A stretch of 64,000 nt of DNA from Algoriphagus kandeliae (GCF_004571135.1 NZ_SPSB01000001.1:248001-312000), one strand, 5' to 3'. Counted from the stretch's first letter, positions 42,779 through 52,085 are shown. A program made the numbers and translations. Notes: generated from the letters alone by a model not told the origin.

Positions 42779-43663
42779 ATGAAAAACATTTCTCCAGAAA
42801 AATTTCTCGCTAAGCATCCTTTTAAATTAGATGACTATCCCACCCTGATAGATATTGATATGTCAGATGAGAAGAAGAAAAAGATGCTGAACAAGTACCG
42901 AGAAGAATTGAGCAAGCATCAAGATACGCAGTATGCACAGGGGAAATATGCTGTTTTGATTTGCCTTCAGGGAATGGATACAGCGGGAAAAGACAGTTTG
43001 ATTCGAGAGGTTTTTCAAGAATTTAATCCTAGAGGCGTGGTAGTGCATAGTTTCAAAACTCCTACTCCCTTGGAATTAAAACATGACTATTTGTGGAGGC
43101 ATTTCAATGCTTTACCGGAGCGAGGAAAATATGCGGTATTTAATCGGACCCATTACGAAAACGTGTTAGTGACAAGGGTTCATCCTGAGTATATTCTTAA
43201 TGAAAATATCCCCGGAATAAATCAGGTAGAGGATATTACTGAAGAGTTTTGGCAGGCGCGATTTGAACAAATACGGAACTTTGAATCACATGTAGCTGCG
43301 AATGGAACAGTGATTTTTAAATTTTTTCTCCATCTAAGCAAAGAGGAGCAGCGGAAGCGATTATTGAGAAGGTTGGAAAATGAAAAGCATAACTGGAAGT
43401 TTTCGCCTGGGGATTTAAAAGAGCGTTCGCTTTGGGAAAAGTATCAGGAATGTTATCAAGAGGCAATTGCCGAGACTTCCGCTCCCCATGCACCATGGTA
43501 TGTGATTCCGGCGGATGATAAAGATGCCGCCCGAGTGATTGTTGCTAAGATTATTCATGACCGAATGACCACTATGAAGGATATCGAAGTACCTACACTC
43601 GATGCAGATATTTTAGCAAAATTAGATTATTACAAAAAGATGCTTTCAAAAGAGAATGAGTGA
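42779..43663 (+). CDS. ppk2: Polyphosphate kinase 2 family protein
   Basis: 294 residues, single PPK2 domain. Walker A-like GMDTAGKDSLIREVF (near residue 67), lid residues HDYLWRHFNALPERGKYAVFNRTHYENVLVTRVHP, and Walker B/KFFLHLSKEEQRKRLLRRLENEKHNWKFSPGDLKER match the polyphosphate:nucleotide phosphotransferase subfamily. It uses polyphosphate to phosphorylate nucleoside mono- or diphosphates in the cytoplasm. Class I versus III cannot be settled from this sequence alone. It is monocistronic. Confidence 0.93.
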   Translation: MKNISPEKFLAKHPFKLDDYPTLIDIDMSDEKKKKMLNKYREELSKHQDTQYAQGKYAVLICLQGMDTAGKDSLIREVFQEFNPRGVVVHSFKTPTPLELKHDYLWRHFNALPERGKYAVFNRTHYENVLVTRVHPEYILNENIPGINQVEDITEEFWQARFEQIRNFESHVAANGTVIFKFFLHLSKEEQRKRLLRRLENEKHNWKFSPGDLKERSLWEKYQECYQEAIAETSAPHAPWYVIPADDKDAARVIVAKIIHDRMTTMKDIEVPTLDADILAKLDYYKKMLSKENE

Positions 43664-43752
43664 TAATTATTAAAATATTTGGTGATTTACTAACTAATTT
43701 TATATAAATTGATTCTAATTATTTGATTTTTAATCTGTTAAGTTTTATAGGT

Positions 43753-45150
43753 ATGAAAAAAATTCTTATTCCTTTTTTGCTCCTTTTTCTTTTTGTCAAA
43801 TGTTCCTGCGATCCGGATAAAAACCCAGTGGTAGATCCAATTGCAGAATTAGAAGAACTTGAAATTGTCTTTAAGGATGTGAATCAATTTAAACCACTAA
43901 AACAGCTTCAAGAATGTCAGGATTTTCAGTCTGGGGCATGTAGAGGAGCTATGAATCAACTTCGTGCGAAGGTTTCCAAGGAATTGAAAGATGAATTTTC
44001 CTTGGACATTGATAGGAATCAGCTCCTAATAAAAATGTATTCGGGGCAAGTCTCTGTCCTAGTTACGGATTTAGATCAAGCAACGAAGAAAACAATTATT
44101 GATAAAGTTGACCAAAAGCCTGATAAGTACGAAGCTCAAAATTCAATCGATATTCAGGGAAGAAGACCTATGATGCAGTCTGCCTATATTGAGCAAGGAA
44201 GAAGGCCCATGATGCAAGAGCAACTTCGTTATGATTTCAGTAATGGTACCAGTCAATTTATTCAATTGATTCGCTCTGGTGAATCAACTTATCCTAATAA
44301 AAATACAAAGGTTTGGATCATTGATACAGGAATTGATGTCAATCATCCAGATATAAATTCGGTAGATGCTAGCCTCAGCAAGTCTTTTGCGAAAAAGAAT
44401 TCCGATCCTCTAACTGATGAATCAGGCCATGGAACATTTATAGCGGGGATTATTGGAGCAAGTAGTTCTAATACTGTGGGTTACCACATGAATGGAGTAT
44501 ATCCTGGAGCAAAAATGGTTTCTGTAAAGGTTTTTGATCTTCAGCCAGGTCCAAATAAGTTTGCAAAAATTAAAGATGTGAAAACTACAGATAAGCGCGT
44601 TGAATTAGCGCTAGAATATGTGCTGTTAGAAGGGGCTCCTGGCGATATTGTCAATTTGAGTTTGGGAAAACCTGCAAATGGTCAGAATTTGTGTAATACC
44701 GGGAAAATCAGTCAAGCTATTCAGGATTTGGTGGATGCAGGAATTTTTGTGGTCATGTCCGCTGGAAATGATGCGGAACCATCTGAGGATAATTTTCCAG
44801 GATGTATCAATTATTCCAATAGCAACGGAGCCCAAACATTCACAATAGGATCTTTGGAAGGAGGAATTTCAGGTCAACCGTATCTCTACTCTTTCTTTTC
44901 CAATTATGATAATAGTGAAACGGATAGAATTATTGATTTTGTAGAACCTGGTGAATACATCTTTACCACTGCTCCTATGGAAGGAGGGTCCGAAGCAAAA
45001 TATACGTTGGTTTCGGGTACTTCTTTCTCAGCGGCAATTTTCTCCGGTATTTTATATCACGACGTCCAAGTGGGAGTGTTAGGTACAGTAAAACGAGGGG
45101 CTGCTCCAGGTGATCCGGATCCAGATTATATCATCGGAAAAGTCAATTAA
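43753..45150 (+). CDS. Subtilisin-like (S8) serine protease lipoprotein
   Basis: 465 residues from the ATG at 43753 (MKKILIPFLLLFLFVKCSC...); the frame is open 10 codons upstream. The lipobox Cys is at 17. After an I9-like propeptide (ELEELEIVFKDVNQF ... LSLDIDRNQLLIKMYSGQVSVLVTD), the subtilase domain has the catalytic Asp in VWIIDTGIDVNHPD, His in DESGHGTFIAGII and Ser in SGTSFSAAIFSG. Just before the Asp is a duplicated QGRRPMMQ segment. The lipid anchor keeps it at the membrane; there is no T9SS tail. Role: extracytoplasmic protein cleavage. Confidence 0.9.
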   Translation: MKKILIPFLLLFLFVKCSCDPDKNPVVDPIAELEELEIVFKDVNQFKPLKQLQECQDFQSGACRGAMNQLRAKVSKELKDEFSLDIDRNQLLIKMYSGQVSVLVTDLDQATKKTIIDKVDQKPDKYEAQNSIDIQGRRPMMQSAYIEQGRRPMMQEQLRYDFSNGTSQFIQLIRSGESTYPNKNTKVWIIDTGIDVNHPDINSVDASLSKSFAKKNSDPLTDESGHGTFIAGIIGASSSNTVGYHMNGVYPGAKMVSVKVFDLQPGPNKFAKIKDVKTTDKRVELALEYVLLEGAPGDIVNLSLGKPANGQNLCNTGKISQAIQDLVDAGIFVVMSAGNDAEPSEDNFPGCINYSNSNGAQTFTIGSLEGGISGQPYLYSFFSNYDNSETDRIIDFVEPGEYIFTTAPMEGGSEAKYTLVSGTSFSAAIFSGILYHDVQVGVLGTVKRGAAPGDPDPDYIIGKVN

Positions 45151-45240
45151 TCAAGAGGTCTAAACTCGGATATATTTTCTTCGGAATCAGGTGTTTTCCG
45201 AGCTTACGAAGAAGTATTCAACCTGTAAATTTTGGAGGTT

Positions 45241-47451
45241 CTACCTACTCCGTTGCAGGTCATTAGACTCCAGTTCCTGGTTGGTTTTGATTCTTTCCTT
45301 ATTGATTTTATTCAGGACGGAAAGGGTTCTTGGGTCTTTGAGGTAGTTCTTGAAGATAGGGTTGTTTAGAATATAAAAATCATCCCGGAGTCCTTTCTCT
45401 TCTGCTAACATAAGGTAATCCAGGGATTGTGACTGATTGCCTCTAATAGCCTCTAATTGGGCTAAGTCTAAGTACAAATTGAAATCGTCCCCAAATTCAT
45501 CTACAGCATTTTCTCGAATCCGGATGGCCTGTTCCCAGGTTGATTTTGCTTTTTGGTAGTTTTTTTCATTCTGATAAATGAAGGAAAGCAAAATGGGAGA
45601 GGTGAAATACTCGTCTTGCTCGAATTCTGGAGTTTTTTCTGTGCTTTTTACCAATAACTCTTTAGCTGCATCCCAATCTTCAGAAAAGAAGGCAATGGTA
45701 CCTGCAGTCGAAAAATCAAGGGCGGTTGTATCTTTTTTCCCAACAAAAAGGGAATCGATAAAACTCAAGGCTTGTGAAAGATTTCCTTTTTCTATTTCTA
45801 TAAATGCTTTTTGTTCGATTGTTATTGGATCCTTTTGTACAGAATAAGAACGATCAAGCCAATCATTTGCCTCATCAAACTGATCCAAAACCCGATAAAT
45901 CCATCCCGAAATCTGATAGGGGATAAAATTGGTTGGGTTGAGGGAAACAGATTTTTTTTGAAGTTGTAGTGCTTCGGTCAAATTTCCTGAGACAAAATAG
46001 ACAGTGGCTAAATTTCCTATGGCAGAACTTAGATTTGGATTTAGAACCAAAGCTTTTTCAAAGGAAATCTTGGCGTATTCATTCTGTCCTCGATAATAAT
46101 AGACATTGCCCTGAGACTTGAAGCCTTCCGCCAAATAAGGGTCAATTGCAAGTGCCTTGGCGCTCATTTCTAGGCTGGAATCCTGCCATTGATCACCTTC
46201 TCCAAAGTAATTTAACTGGGCATAACAATCCGCTAGACTCGCGTAAGCTAAAGCATAATTTGGATCTTCTTTCAACGCGGCTTTGAAATAATCGATCGCT
46301 TCCAATACAGATTGCTTATTGTAATTGGAGTACAATTCCCTTCCTTTCAAATGAAGCTCGTATGCTTCAAAACTACTTGTTTGTGTTTTGGATAATTGGC
46401 TTCTTTCTTCCGCACTCAGGCTGCTATTCAGTACTCGAGCTATTTCAGTAGCAATTTCTTCTTGAACCTTGAATATTTCCGTTACTTCCCGATTATAAGT
46501 TTCCGCCCATAGGTTCTTGTTTTCTTCCGGGTCTATCAGCTGTACATTAATTCGGATTTTGTCGCCCATCCATTGTACGCTACCTTTTAAAATAGTACTT
46601 ACATCTAGGACTTTTGCAATGGAATCAAGAGGAGAATTAGAGTTTTTGAATTCCTGAACAGCATCCTCACTAATTACTTTAATGCTACCGATTTTTGAAA
46701 CCTGACTAATGACATCCTCTGTAAGGCCTTCTGAAAAAAACTCTTGGTCAGGATTCTCAGAACTGTTTACAAAAGGTAAGATGGCGACAGATTTTTCCTT
46801 TTCCCAGATGGCATTGTTCCAAAAAACAGAATAGATAAGATACAGTAGGACAAATGCCGTAACTCCCAAAACCGCCCAGAATTTCCAAGGGTTTTTCTCT
46901 TGATATTGGATATTCTTAATTATCTCCGTTCGCTTTGGAACGGCCAATGGAGGGTTGGTTACGGCGAATAATTCAACCGGGTGATCGACATTTTTTAGTC
47001 GAAAAGGTCCCAAACGGCTAGTATGGAATTGCGAGTCGCTTGGAATATGATCTTTCACTTGCTCAGAAATGAGCATGCAGTTTGGAACTCCAATTCCTTG
47101 GATTCTAGCGGCGAGGTTTACCGCATCTCCAAAAACATCTCCTTTATCGAATATGATGTCCCCAAAATGAAGTCCAATGCGGATAGCCATATCCGGAATG
47201 AGACTTTGCTGCCGTTGAATCTCCAAACTTGCCGAAAGGGCCTCAGGGACCGTTTCGAACACCGCCAAAATCCCGTCTCCCAGTTCCTTGATGATTCGAC
47301 CTCTATAGTTGGATAAGACTTCTTGATGGATTTGTAAGTTTTGGCGCATCAGCGCAAATGCCCGGTCTTCATCCTTGCCCATCAGGCGAGTATAGCCGAC
47401 AATATCTGAAAAAAATACAACGGATTGCTTTCTACTATAATCTAGGCTCAT
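45241..47451 (-). CDS. Adenylate/guanylate cyclase with FlgO-like and TPR domains
   Basis: 736 residues. A class III cyclase domain is at the N-terminus (about 5-175): metal Asp in FFSDIVGYTRLMG, Gly-Asp in KELGDGILAVF, and FGDAVNLAARIQG. One membrane helix follows (about 193-214, FWAVLGVTAFVLLYLIYSVFW). Then come a TolB/FlgO-like domain (KSVAILPFVNSSENPDQEFFSEGLTEDVISQVSKIGSIKV) and a C-terminal array of tetratricopeptide repeats to about 700. The cyclase faces the cytoplasm and the TPR half the periplasm. Such proteins are common in Bacteroidota and are presumed to make cyclic nucleotides in response to an envelope signal. Confidence 0.9.
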   Translation of the reverse strand: MSLDYSRKQSVVFFSDIVGYTRLMGKDEDRAFALMRQNLQIHQEVLSNYRGRIIKELGDGILAVFETVPEALSASLEIQRQQSLIPDMAIRIGLHFGDIIFDKGDVFGDAVNLAARIQGIGVPNCMLISEQVKDHIPSDSQFHTSRLGPFRLKNVDHPVELFAVTNPPLAVPKRTEIIKNIQYQEKNPWKFWAVLGVTAFVLLYLIYSVFWNNAIWEKEKSVAILPFVNSSENPDQEFFSEGLTEDVISQVSKIGSIKVISEDAVQEFKNSNSPLDSIAKVLDVSTILKGSVQWMGDKIRINVQLIDPEENKNLWAETYNREVTEIFKVQEEIATEIARVLNSSLSAEERSQLSKTQTSSFEAYELHLKGRELYSNYNKQSVLEAIDYFKAALKEDPNYALAYASLADCYAQLNYFGEGDQWQDSSLEMSAKALAIDPYLAEGFKSQGNVYYYRGQNEYAKISFEKALVLNPNLSSAIGNLATVYFVSGNLTEALQLQKKSVSLNPTNFIPYQISGWIYRVLDQFDEANDWLDRSYSVQKDPITIEQKAFIEIEKGNLSQALSFIDSLFVGKKDTTALDFSTAGTIAFFSEDWDAAKELLVKSTEKTPEFEQDEYFTSPILLSFIYQNEKNYQKAKSTWEQAIRIRENAVDEFGDDFNLYLDLAQLEAIRGNQSQSLDYLMLAEEKGLRDDFYILNNPIFKNYLKDPRTLSVLNKINKERIKTNQELESNDLQRSR

Positions 47452-47625
47452 TCTACAGGCTATGGATGGAGCAATATTCCTTAAAGATATAGGCTTTTGG
47501 TTTTTTCAAAAATTAGCCTTTGCTTTTTGTCCTTCGTTCGCCTTATCGGCTCACGCAGAATAATCCAATTTACCTTAATTTTTTACAATGGAGGGAAAAG
47601 TGGAGGTAAATTTTATGAAATGCTT

Positions 47626-50589
47626 CTAGTTTTCTCCTGCATTCCAATAAGCCATTCGTTCCAGTCGATTTACCTCGATGGAATAGAAACCGAACTCTTC
47701 TACGACTTTCCCCTCGATTCGGTAGATTGCCCGTCCCTTGAAAGGATGTTTTTTTACGACGGGTGGAAAGTGCACTGTATCGATCCAGTCCCCATCACGA
47801 TCTAGAAAAGTCCCGAAGTTCATGACTTCGCCTTTGACGGTTCGGGTGTATTTTACGGTAACCAAATACCCTAGAATCATTACTTGTTTGCCTAGGTATT
47901 GGGATAGCTCTCGCGCCTTGATTCCTTGTATGCTTTGGTCTTTAACGAGATGAAAAGGGGAGTCCAGTGGGAATTCCAGAATATCAATTTGATCGAGAAT
48001 ATCCTGTCGGATATCCGTCTCATCCAAGTCAGGAACTTGTGGAGGTTTTTTGCCGAAGGTAATTTCTCCCGTTCGAAACAGCTCATTCGTACTAACAATG
48101 GCCTTTCGCTTATTTTGAAGAAAGTGTGCCTCCCAAAGGAGCTCCTGTTTGGTTTTGCCTGTAAAGCGAAAGCAAGTCATCCGTATCAAAATCAGTAATT
48201 GCTCCAAGCCAATCTCCACCCGGGAGACAAAGTCGGCCAAACCCAGAAAAGGCCCATTTGCGCGACGCTCCTTGAGTAGTTTTTCCACGGTTGCTTTTTC
48301 CAGATACTTCATGTGAATGAAGCCTAGAAAAACTGTCTTTCCGTTGATTCGGGTTAGGTATTCGCTTTCATTCAAGTGAGGAGCTTGAATGTCTGCACCG
48401 TTCATTCGGAGTTCGTGTACGTAAAACTCGGTATGATAAAATCCCCCGAAATTATTGATCACGCCTACCATGAATTCAAGAGGGAAGTAGGCTTTTAGAT
48501 ACAAACTCTGATAGCTTTCCACGGCAAAGGAAGCTGAATGTCCCTTGGCAAAAGAGTAGCCGGCGAAGCTTTCGATCTGATGCCAAACTTCGGCAGCGAC
48601 TTTGTCTTCCCGGCCTAACTTTTTGCAGTTGTTGAAAAACTGGTTTTTTACCCGCTGAAATTCATCTTTAGAGCGAGACTTTCCACTCATGCCTCTCCGA
48701 AGTACATCTGCTTCAGCAAGACTCAAATCAGCAAAGTAGTGCGCCACTTTGATCACGTCTTCCTGGTAAACCATGATGCCATAGGTTTCCGGCATGATGT
48801 CAGCCATGACTGGATGAGCCTGTTTTCTACGCTCGGGATTGATATGGCGAAGAATATACTCCCGCATCATGCCTGAGCGCGCCACTCCAGGACGAATGAT
48901 GGAGCTGGCAGCCACAAGTTCGAGGTAGGTATCTGCTTTCATCTTGGCCAATAGCATGCGCATAGCTGGAGATTCCACGTAGAAAGCGCCAATGGTATGG
49001 CCAGTTCGCAGATGCTCCTTGATTCTTGGATCTTTTTTGAATTTCTCCACTTCACGAATATCTACTTTCACCCCCTGGTTTTGGTAGATGATTTCGAGTG
49101 CTGACTTGATATGGCCTAGCCCCCGTTGGCTCAGGATGTCAAATTTGTGCAATCCAATATCCTCCGCTGTATGCATATCGATATGGGCTAAGGGAAAGCC
49201 TTTCGGAGGCATTTCTGTGGCCGTATAGTAATGGATGGATTTGTGAGAAATCAGGATTCCGCAGGCATGGATGGTCAAGTGGGAAGGCATGTCATGCAGA
49301 ACTCTGGAATATTTGATAATCAATTTCCCAAATTGATCAGGTTGGTAGCCATCCTTGTCCGCATGATGGATTAGGGACTCGATATCGGTTTTAGGAAGTC
49401 CAAATACCTTTCCGAGTTCCCGAAGCATGGAATTGTACTGAAAAGTGCTGTAGGAGCCTAGTAGAGCGACGTGCTCTTCTTGTCCCTCGTTATATTTTCT
49501 AAAGATGTAATCCGTCACCTCATCCCGATCTGTCCAACTGAAGTCTATATCAAAATCAGGTGGGTTTTCCCGATAGAGATTGATGAATCGCTCAAAGTAA
49601 AGATCCAATTCTATCGGGTCCACGTCCGTGATTCCCAGACAATATGCCACGATGCTGTTGGCTCCGGATCCACGGCCTACATGATAAAAGTTGCGGTGCT
49701 GCGCAAAAGTCACGATATCATAGTTGATCAGGAAGTAGGAGACAAATCCCTTTTGCTGGATGAGTTCGTGTTCTTTGGTGATTCGTTCACTGATCTTTGG
49801 GCTGAGATCTGGATAGCGTCGAATAGCTCCTTTGAAGGTTTCCTGTCTCAGAAAGTCAAAATCCTCCCAGTCCGAACCCAAGATATCCCGTTTGTTTTTG
49901 ACGGCCTGGAAATAGAAGGAAAACTGGCATTGTTCAAGTAGCTTTTGCGCATTCACCAAAAGGTAGCTATGGCTTTCACATCGAGCAATCAGGTCGGCAT
50001 AGGAGTAAAGCTGATCTGTAGGATCGGCTTGTTCTTCGCTTGGAAGTTTGCTCAATAGGGTGTTCAGATCCATGCTTCGCAAAAGGCGATGTGCATTGAA
50101 TTCTAGCTTGGAAGTAAAAGTAGCTGGCTGGAGAAGTACGAGTTTTTCCTTTTTTCGAATCCAAGGAGAGGTTGTCAGTCGGTTGAGTTGGTTGGGATGT
50201 ACACCTAGGTATTCATTTCGCCGGAGAGGGAAATATTTTTCTGAAAAAGGGTAGATCACAAAAGCGTTTTCGAACTCTGGAGCTCGAGACTTAAACTCTC
50301 GCTTGTGGATCAGGTATTCGGATAGGTGTTTGTTGAGTTCAAAGAAGCCTTCCTGATTCCGAGCCAAGCCAATGTATTGTTGCTTTACGCCGTTACGGAA
50401 GTCAATCCCAATCACGGGATGGATACCGGCTTTTTGGGCTTCACGGATAAAAGGGAATACACCTGCGGTGCAGTTGATGTCCGTCAGGGCTAGGGCATCG
50501 AGTTTTTTGCCTTTCGCCTCAGCGACCAGCGCTTCCACAGACATCGTCCCATATTTGAAGCTGAAGTGAGAATGGCAGTTTAAGAACAT
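47626..50589 (-). CDS. DNA polymerase III alpha-like polymerase, short form
   Basis: 987 residues against about 1,160-1,200 for replicative DnaE. N-terminal PHP domain from residue 1 (FLNCHSHFSFKYGTM), with a degenerate second motif LTDINCTAG where most have an Asp-His/Asp-Gly; the PHP site may be inactive. Polymerase motifs are complete: GRGSGANSIVAY, PPDFDIDFSW (catalytic Asp pair) and GIMVYQEDVIKVAH. C-terminal HhH region followed by an OB fold (VMILGYLVTVKYTR). This is the DnaE2/ImuC-like group, linked elsewhere to translesion synthesis, but no imuA/imuB is nearby. Cytoplasmic. Confidence 0.85.
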   Translation of the reverse strand: MFLNCHSHFSFKYGTMSVEALVAEAKGKKLDALALTDINCTAGVFPFIREAQKAGIHPVIGIDFRNGVKQQYIGLARNQEGFFELNKHLSEYLIHKREFKSRAPEFENAFVIYPFSEKYFPLRRNEYLGVHPNQLNRLTTSPWIRKKEKLVLLQPATFTSKLEFNAHRLLRSMDLNTLLSKLPSEEQADPTDQLYSYADLIARCESHSYLLVNAQKLLEQCQFSFYFQAVKNKRDILGSDWEDFDFLRQETFKGAIRRYPDLSPKISERITKEHELIQQKGFVSYFLINYDIVTFAQHRNFYHVGRGSGANSIVAYCLGITDVDPIELDLYFERFINLYRENPPDFDIDFSWTDRDEVTDYIFRKYNEGQEEHVALLGSYSTFQYNSMLRELGKVFGLPKTDIESLIHHADKDGYQPDQFGKLIIKYSRVLHDMPSHLTIHACGILISHKSIHYYTATEMPPKGFPLAHIDMHTAEDIGLHKFDILSQRGLGHIKSALEIIYQNQGVKVDIREVEKFKKDPRIKEHLRTGHTIGAFYVESPAMRMLLAKMKADTYLELVAASSIIRPGVARSGMMREYILRHINPERRKQAHPVMADIMPETYGIMVYQEDVIKVAHYFADLSLAEADVLRRGMSGKSRSKDEFQRVKNQFFNNCKKLGREDKVAAEVWHQIESFAGYSFAKGHSASFAVESYQSLYLKAYFPLEFMVGVINNFGGFYHTEFYVHELRMNGADIQAPHLNESEYLTRINGKTVFLGFIHMKYLEKATVEKLLKERRANGPFLGLADFVSRVEIGLEQLLILIRMTCFRFTGKTKQELLWEAHFLQNKRKAIVSTNELFRTGEITFGKKPPQVPDLDETDIRQDILDQIDILEFPLDSPFHLVKDQSIQGIKARELSQYLGKQVMILGYLVTVKYTRTVKGEVMNFGTFLDRDGDWIDTVHFPPVVKKHPFKGRAIYRIEGKVVEEFGFYSIEVNRLERMAYWNAGEN

Positions 50590-50883
50590 ACTGAAATACG
50601 AAGTATGAGCAAATGGAAATATTACCCTTGTTCGGTTTTTCCTGATACCAAATTTGATTTTGATGCTTTTTCGGAGAAAAGCTTAGAGTTTAAAATGTTA
50701 ATTATTTAAACATTTTAATGTTTATAATTTAATCAAAAAGAATTCAGTCAGGCAAAAACTGTGTTGACTTTTCGGGGAAATTGTCGAGTAATTTTTGAAA
50801 AAAATGATTTTCAATGTAGGAGGAACTGAATCCAGAAATTGAAGAGAAAGTATAGCTCAGATTTTCTCAAAGCTAAAAAAATA
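50590..50883. promoter_or_regulatory. Upstream region of the DnaE-like gene with an inverted repeat
   Basis: About 290 bases without a gene. At 50690-50718 a perfect 10-bp inverted repeat, TTAAAATGTT ... AACATTTTAA with a 9-base gap, lies about 100 bases before the polymerase start. It may be an operator; the regulator is unknown. Confidence 0.4.
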
Positions 50884-50914
50884 AACCCCGAATACTAAGA
50901 GTAAACGGGGTTTT
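50884..50914 (-). terminator. Terminator at the end of the tRNA/GIY-YIG array
   Basis: On the minus strand, a hairpin with ACCCCG/CGGGGT arms is followed by a T-rich run. It ends the array of tRNA-derived units. Confidence 0.6.
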
Positions 50915-50990
50915 GTGGGCCCAGCTGGGCTCTCCCGACAAGTCGGGACAGCGACCTCCTGTCCCGATGAATCGGGAGAGTCAGAAGCTC
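50915..50990 (-). repeat. tRNA 3'-part copy A with two palindrome insertions
   Basis: Matches the 3' portion of the intact tRNA(CAU) at 52127-52200 (GAGCTTCTGACTC..., ...GAGCCCAGCTGGGCCCA). A TCCCGATTCATCGGGA palindrome stands in place of the anticodon-loop bases ATAAT, and TCCCGACTTGTCGGGA in place of the T-loop bases GTTC. Confidence 0.88.
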
Positions 50991-51282
50991 AACCTTTAGT
51001 TTTTTGAATTAGATATTGAAGAAGCTCAGGTTCCTCTTTGAGTTTTCGTATGAATGCAGAACTTTTCATTTTTTTGATATAGAGTTCCATTCTTCTGGCA
51101 TGAGAAAAGGAGTCAGCTTAGATGCTTAGGAATAATTCCCAATCAGAAGCCATAGCAGTATATCGATGCTTTCCGTATTGATTCGAATTATGTTTTTGAA
51201 TCCTAGTTTCTAGGGATTCTTGAGTAATTCCAGTGTAAAATTTCCCCAAGAAGGGACTAAATAGGATGTAGCAAAAATTCAT
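50989..51282 (-). pseudogene. GIY-YIG endonuclease, copy 1 (nonsense mutation)
   Basis: Nearly identical to the intact copy 2 over its whole 98-codon length, with the same start (ATG at 51282). One base change turns the Gln55 codon CAA into TAA at 51118-51120, before the catalytic Glu66 region. The stop codon at its other end overlaps the start of the next tRNA fragment. It is no longer expressed as a full enzyme unless read through. Confidence 0.9.
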
Positions 51283-51298
51283 TTACACAATAAAAAAG

Positions 51299-51322
51299 AA
51301 AGGCTGGATTTTTCCAGCCTTT
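51299..51322 (-). terminator. Terminator hairpin in unit 1
   Basis: AAAGGCTGG/CCAGCCTTT stem with a T-rich run following on the minus strand, between tRNA fragment B and GIY-YIG copy 1. The same hairpin follows the intact tRNA. Confidence 0.75.
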
Positions 51323-51323
51323 G

Positions 51324-51398
51324 TGGGCCCAGCTGGGCTCTCCCGACAAGTCGGGACAGCGACCTCCTGCCCCGATGAATCGGGGGAGTCAGAAGCTC
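51324..51398 (-). repeat. tRNA 3'-part copy B with two palindrome insertions
   Basis: Same tRNA 3' portion as copy A. Anticodon loop replaced by CCCCGATTCATCGGGG; T-loop bases replaced by TCCCGACTTGTCGGGA. Confidence 0.88.
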
Positions 51399-51690
51399 AA
51401 GTTTTTGTTTTATGAATAAGGTTTAGAAGAAGCTCAGGATCTTCTTTGAGTTTTCGTATGAATGCAGAACTTTTCATTTTTTTGATATAGAGTTCCATTC
51501 TTCTGGCATGAGAAAAGGAGTCAGCTTGGATGCTTAGGAATAATTCCCAATCAGAAGCTATAGCAGTATATCGATGCTTTCCGTATTGATTCGAATTATG
51601 TTTTTGAATCCTAGTTTCTAGGGATTCTTGAGTAATTCCAGTGTAAAATTTCCCCAAGAAGGGACTAAATAGGATGTAGCAAAAATTCAT
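51397..51690 (-). CDS. GIY-YIG nuclease domain protein, intact copy 2
   Basis: 97 residues, a single GIY-YIG domain: Tyr5 and Tyr16 in CYILFSP...KFYTGIT (here FYTG replaces the YIG triplet), Arg27 in ETRIQKHN and Glu66 in RRMELYIKK are the presumed catalytic set. It is the only intact one of three copies here; copies 1 and 3 are broken. Such one-domain proteins (UPF0213-like) are multicopy in many Bacteroidota genomes and have no proven role. It lies between two palindrome-bearing copies of the tRNA 3' part, and its stop codon overlaps the first bases of the following tRNA fragment (ACTTGAGC). Whether it cuts DNA or helps spread the unit is unknown. Confidence 0.88.
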   Translation of the reverse strand: MNFCYILFSPFLGKFYTGITQESLETRIQKHNSNQYGKHRYTAIASDWELFLSIQADSFSHARRMELYIKKMKSSAFIRKLKEDPELLLNLIHKTKT

Positions 51691-51706
51691 TTACACAATA
51701 AAAAAG

Positions 51707-51730
51707 AAAGGCTGGATTTTTCCAGCCTTT
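51707..51730 (-). terminator. Terminator hairpin in unit 2
   Basis: Second identical copy of the AAAGGCTGG/CCAGCCTTT hairpin, between tRNA fragment C and GIY-YIG copy 2. Confidence 0.75.
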
Positions 51731-51731
51731 G

Positions 51732-51794
51732 TGGGCCCAGCTGGGCTCGAACCAGCGACCTCCTGCCCCGATGAATCGGGGGAGTCAGAAGCTC
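51732..51794 (-). repeat. tRNA 3'-part copy C with one palindrome insertion
   Basis: Same tRNA 3' portion, with the anticodon loop replaced by CCCCGATTCATCGGGG. The T loop (GGTTCGAGCC) is intact here, unlike copies A and B. Confidence 0.88.
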
Positions 51795-52085
51795 AAGTTT
51801 TTGTTTTATGAATAAGGTTTAGAAGAAGCTCAGGATCTTCTTTGAGTTTTCGTATGAATGCAGAACTTTTCATTTTTTTGATATAGAGTTCCATTCTTCT
51901 GGCATGAGAAAAGGAGTCAGCTTGGATGCTTAGGAATAATTCCCAATCAGAAGCTATAGCAGTATATCGATGCTTTCCGTATTGATTCGAATTATGTTTT
52001 TGAATCCTAGTTTCTAGGGATTCTTGAGTAATTCCAGTGTAAAATTTCCCCAAGGAGGGACTAAATAGGATTAGCAAAAATTCAT
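51793..52085 (-). pseudogene. GIY-YIG endonuclease, copy 3 (frameshift)
   Basis: One base shorter than the intact copy: GGATGTAGC is GGATTAGC near 52070. From the ATG at 52085 this gives a stop after four codons. A frame from TTG at 52077 keeps the rest of the domain but loses the first Tyr of the GIY motif. It follows the intact tRNA and its terminator on the minus strand. Confidence 0.88.
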
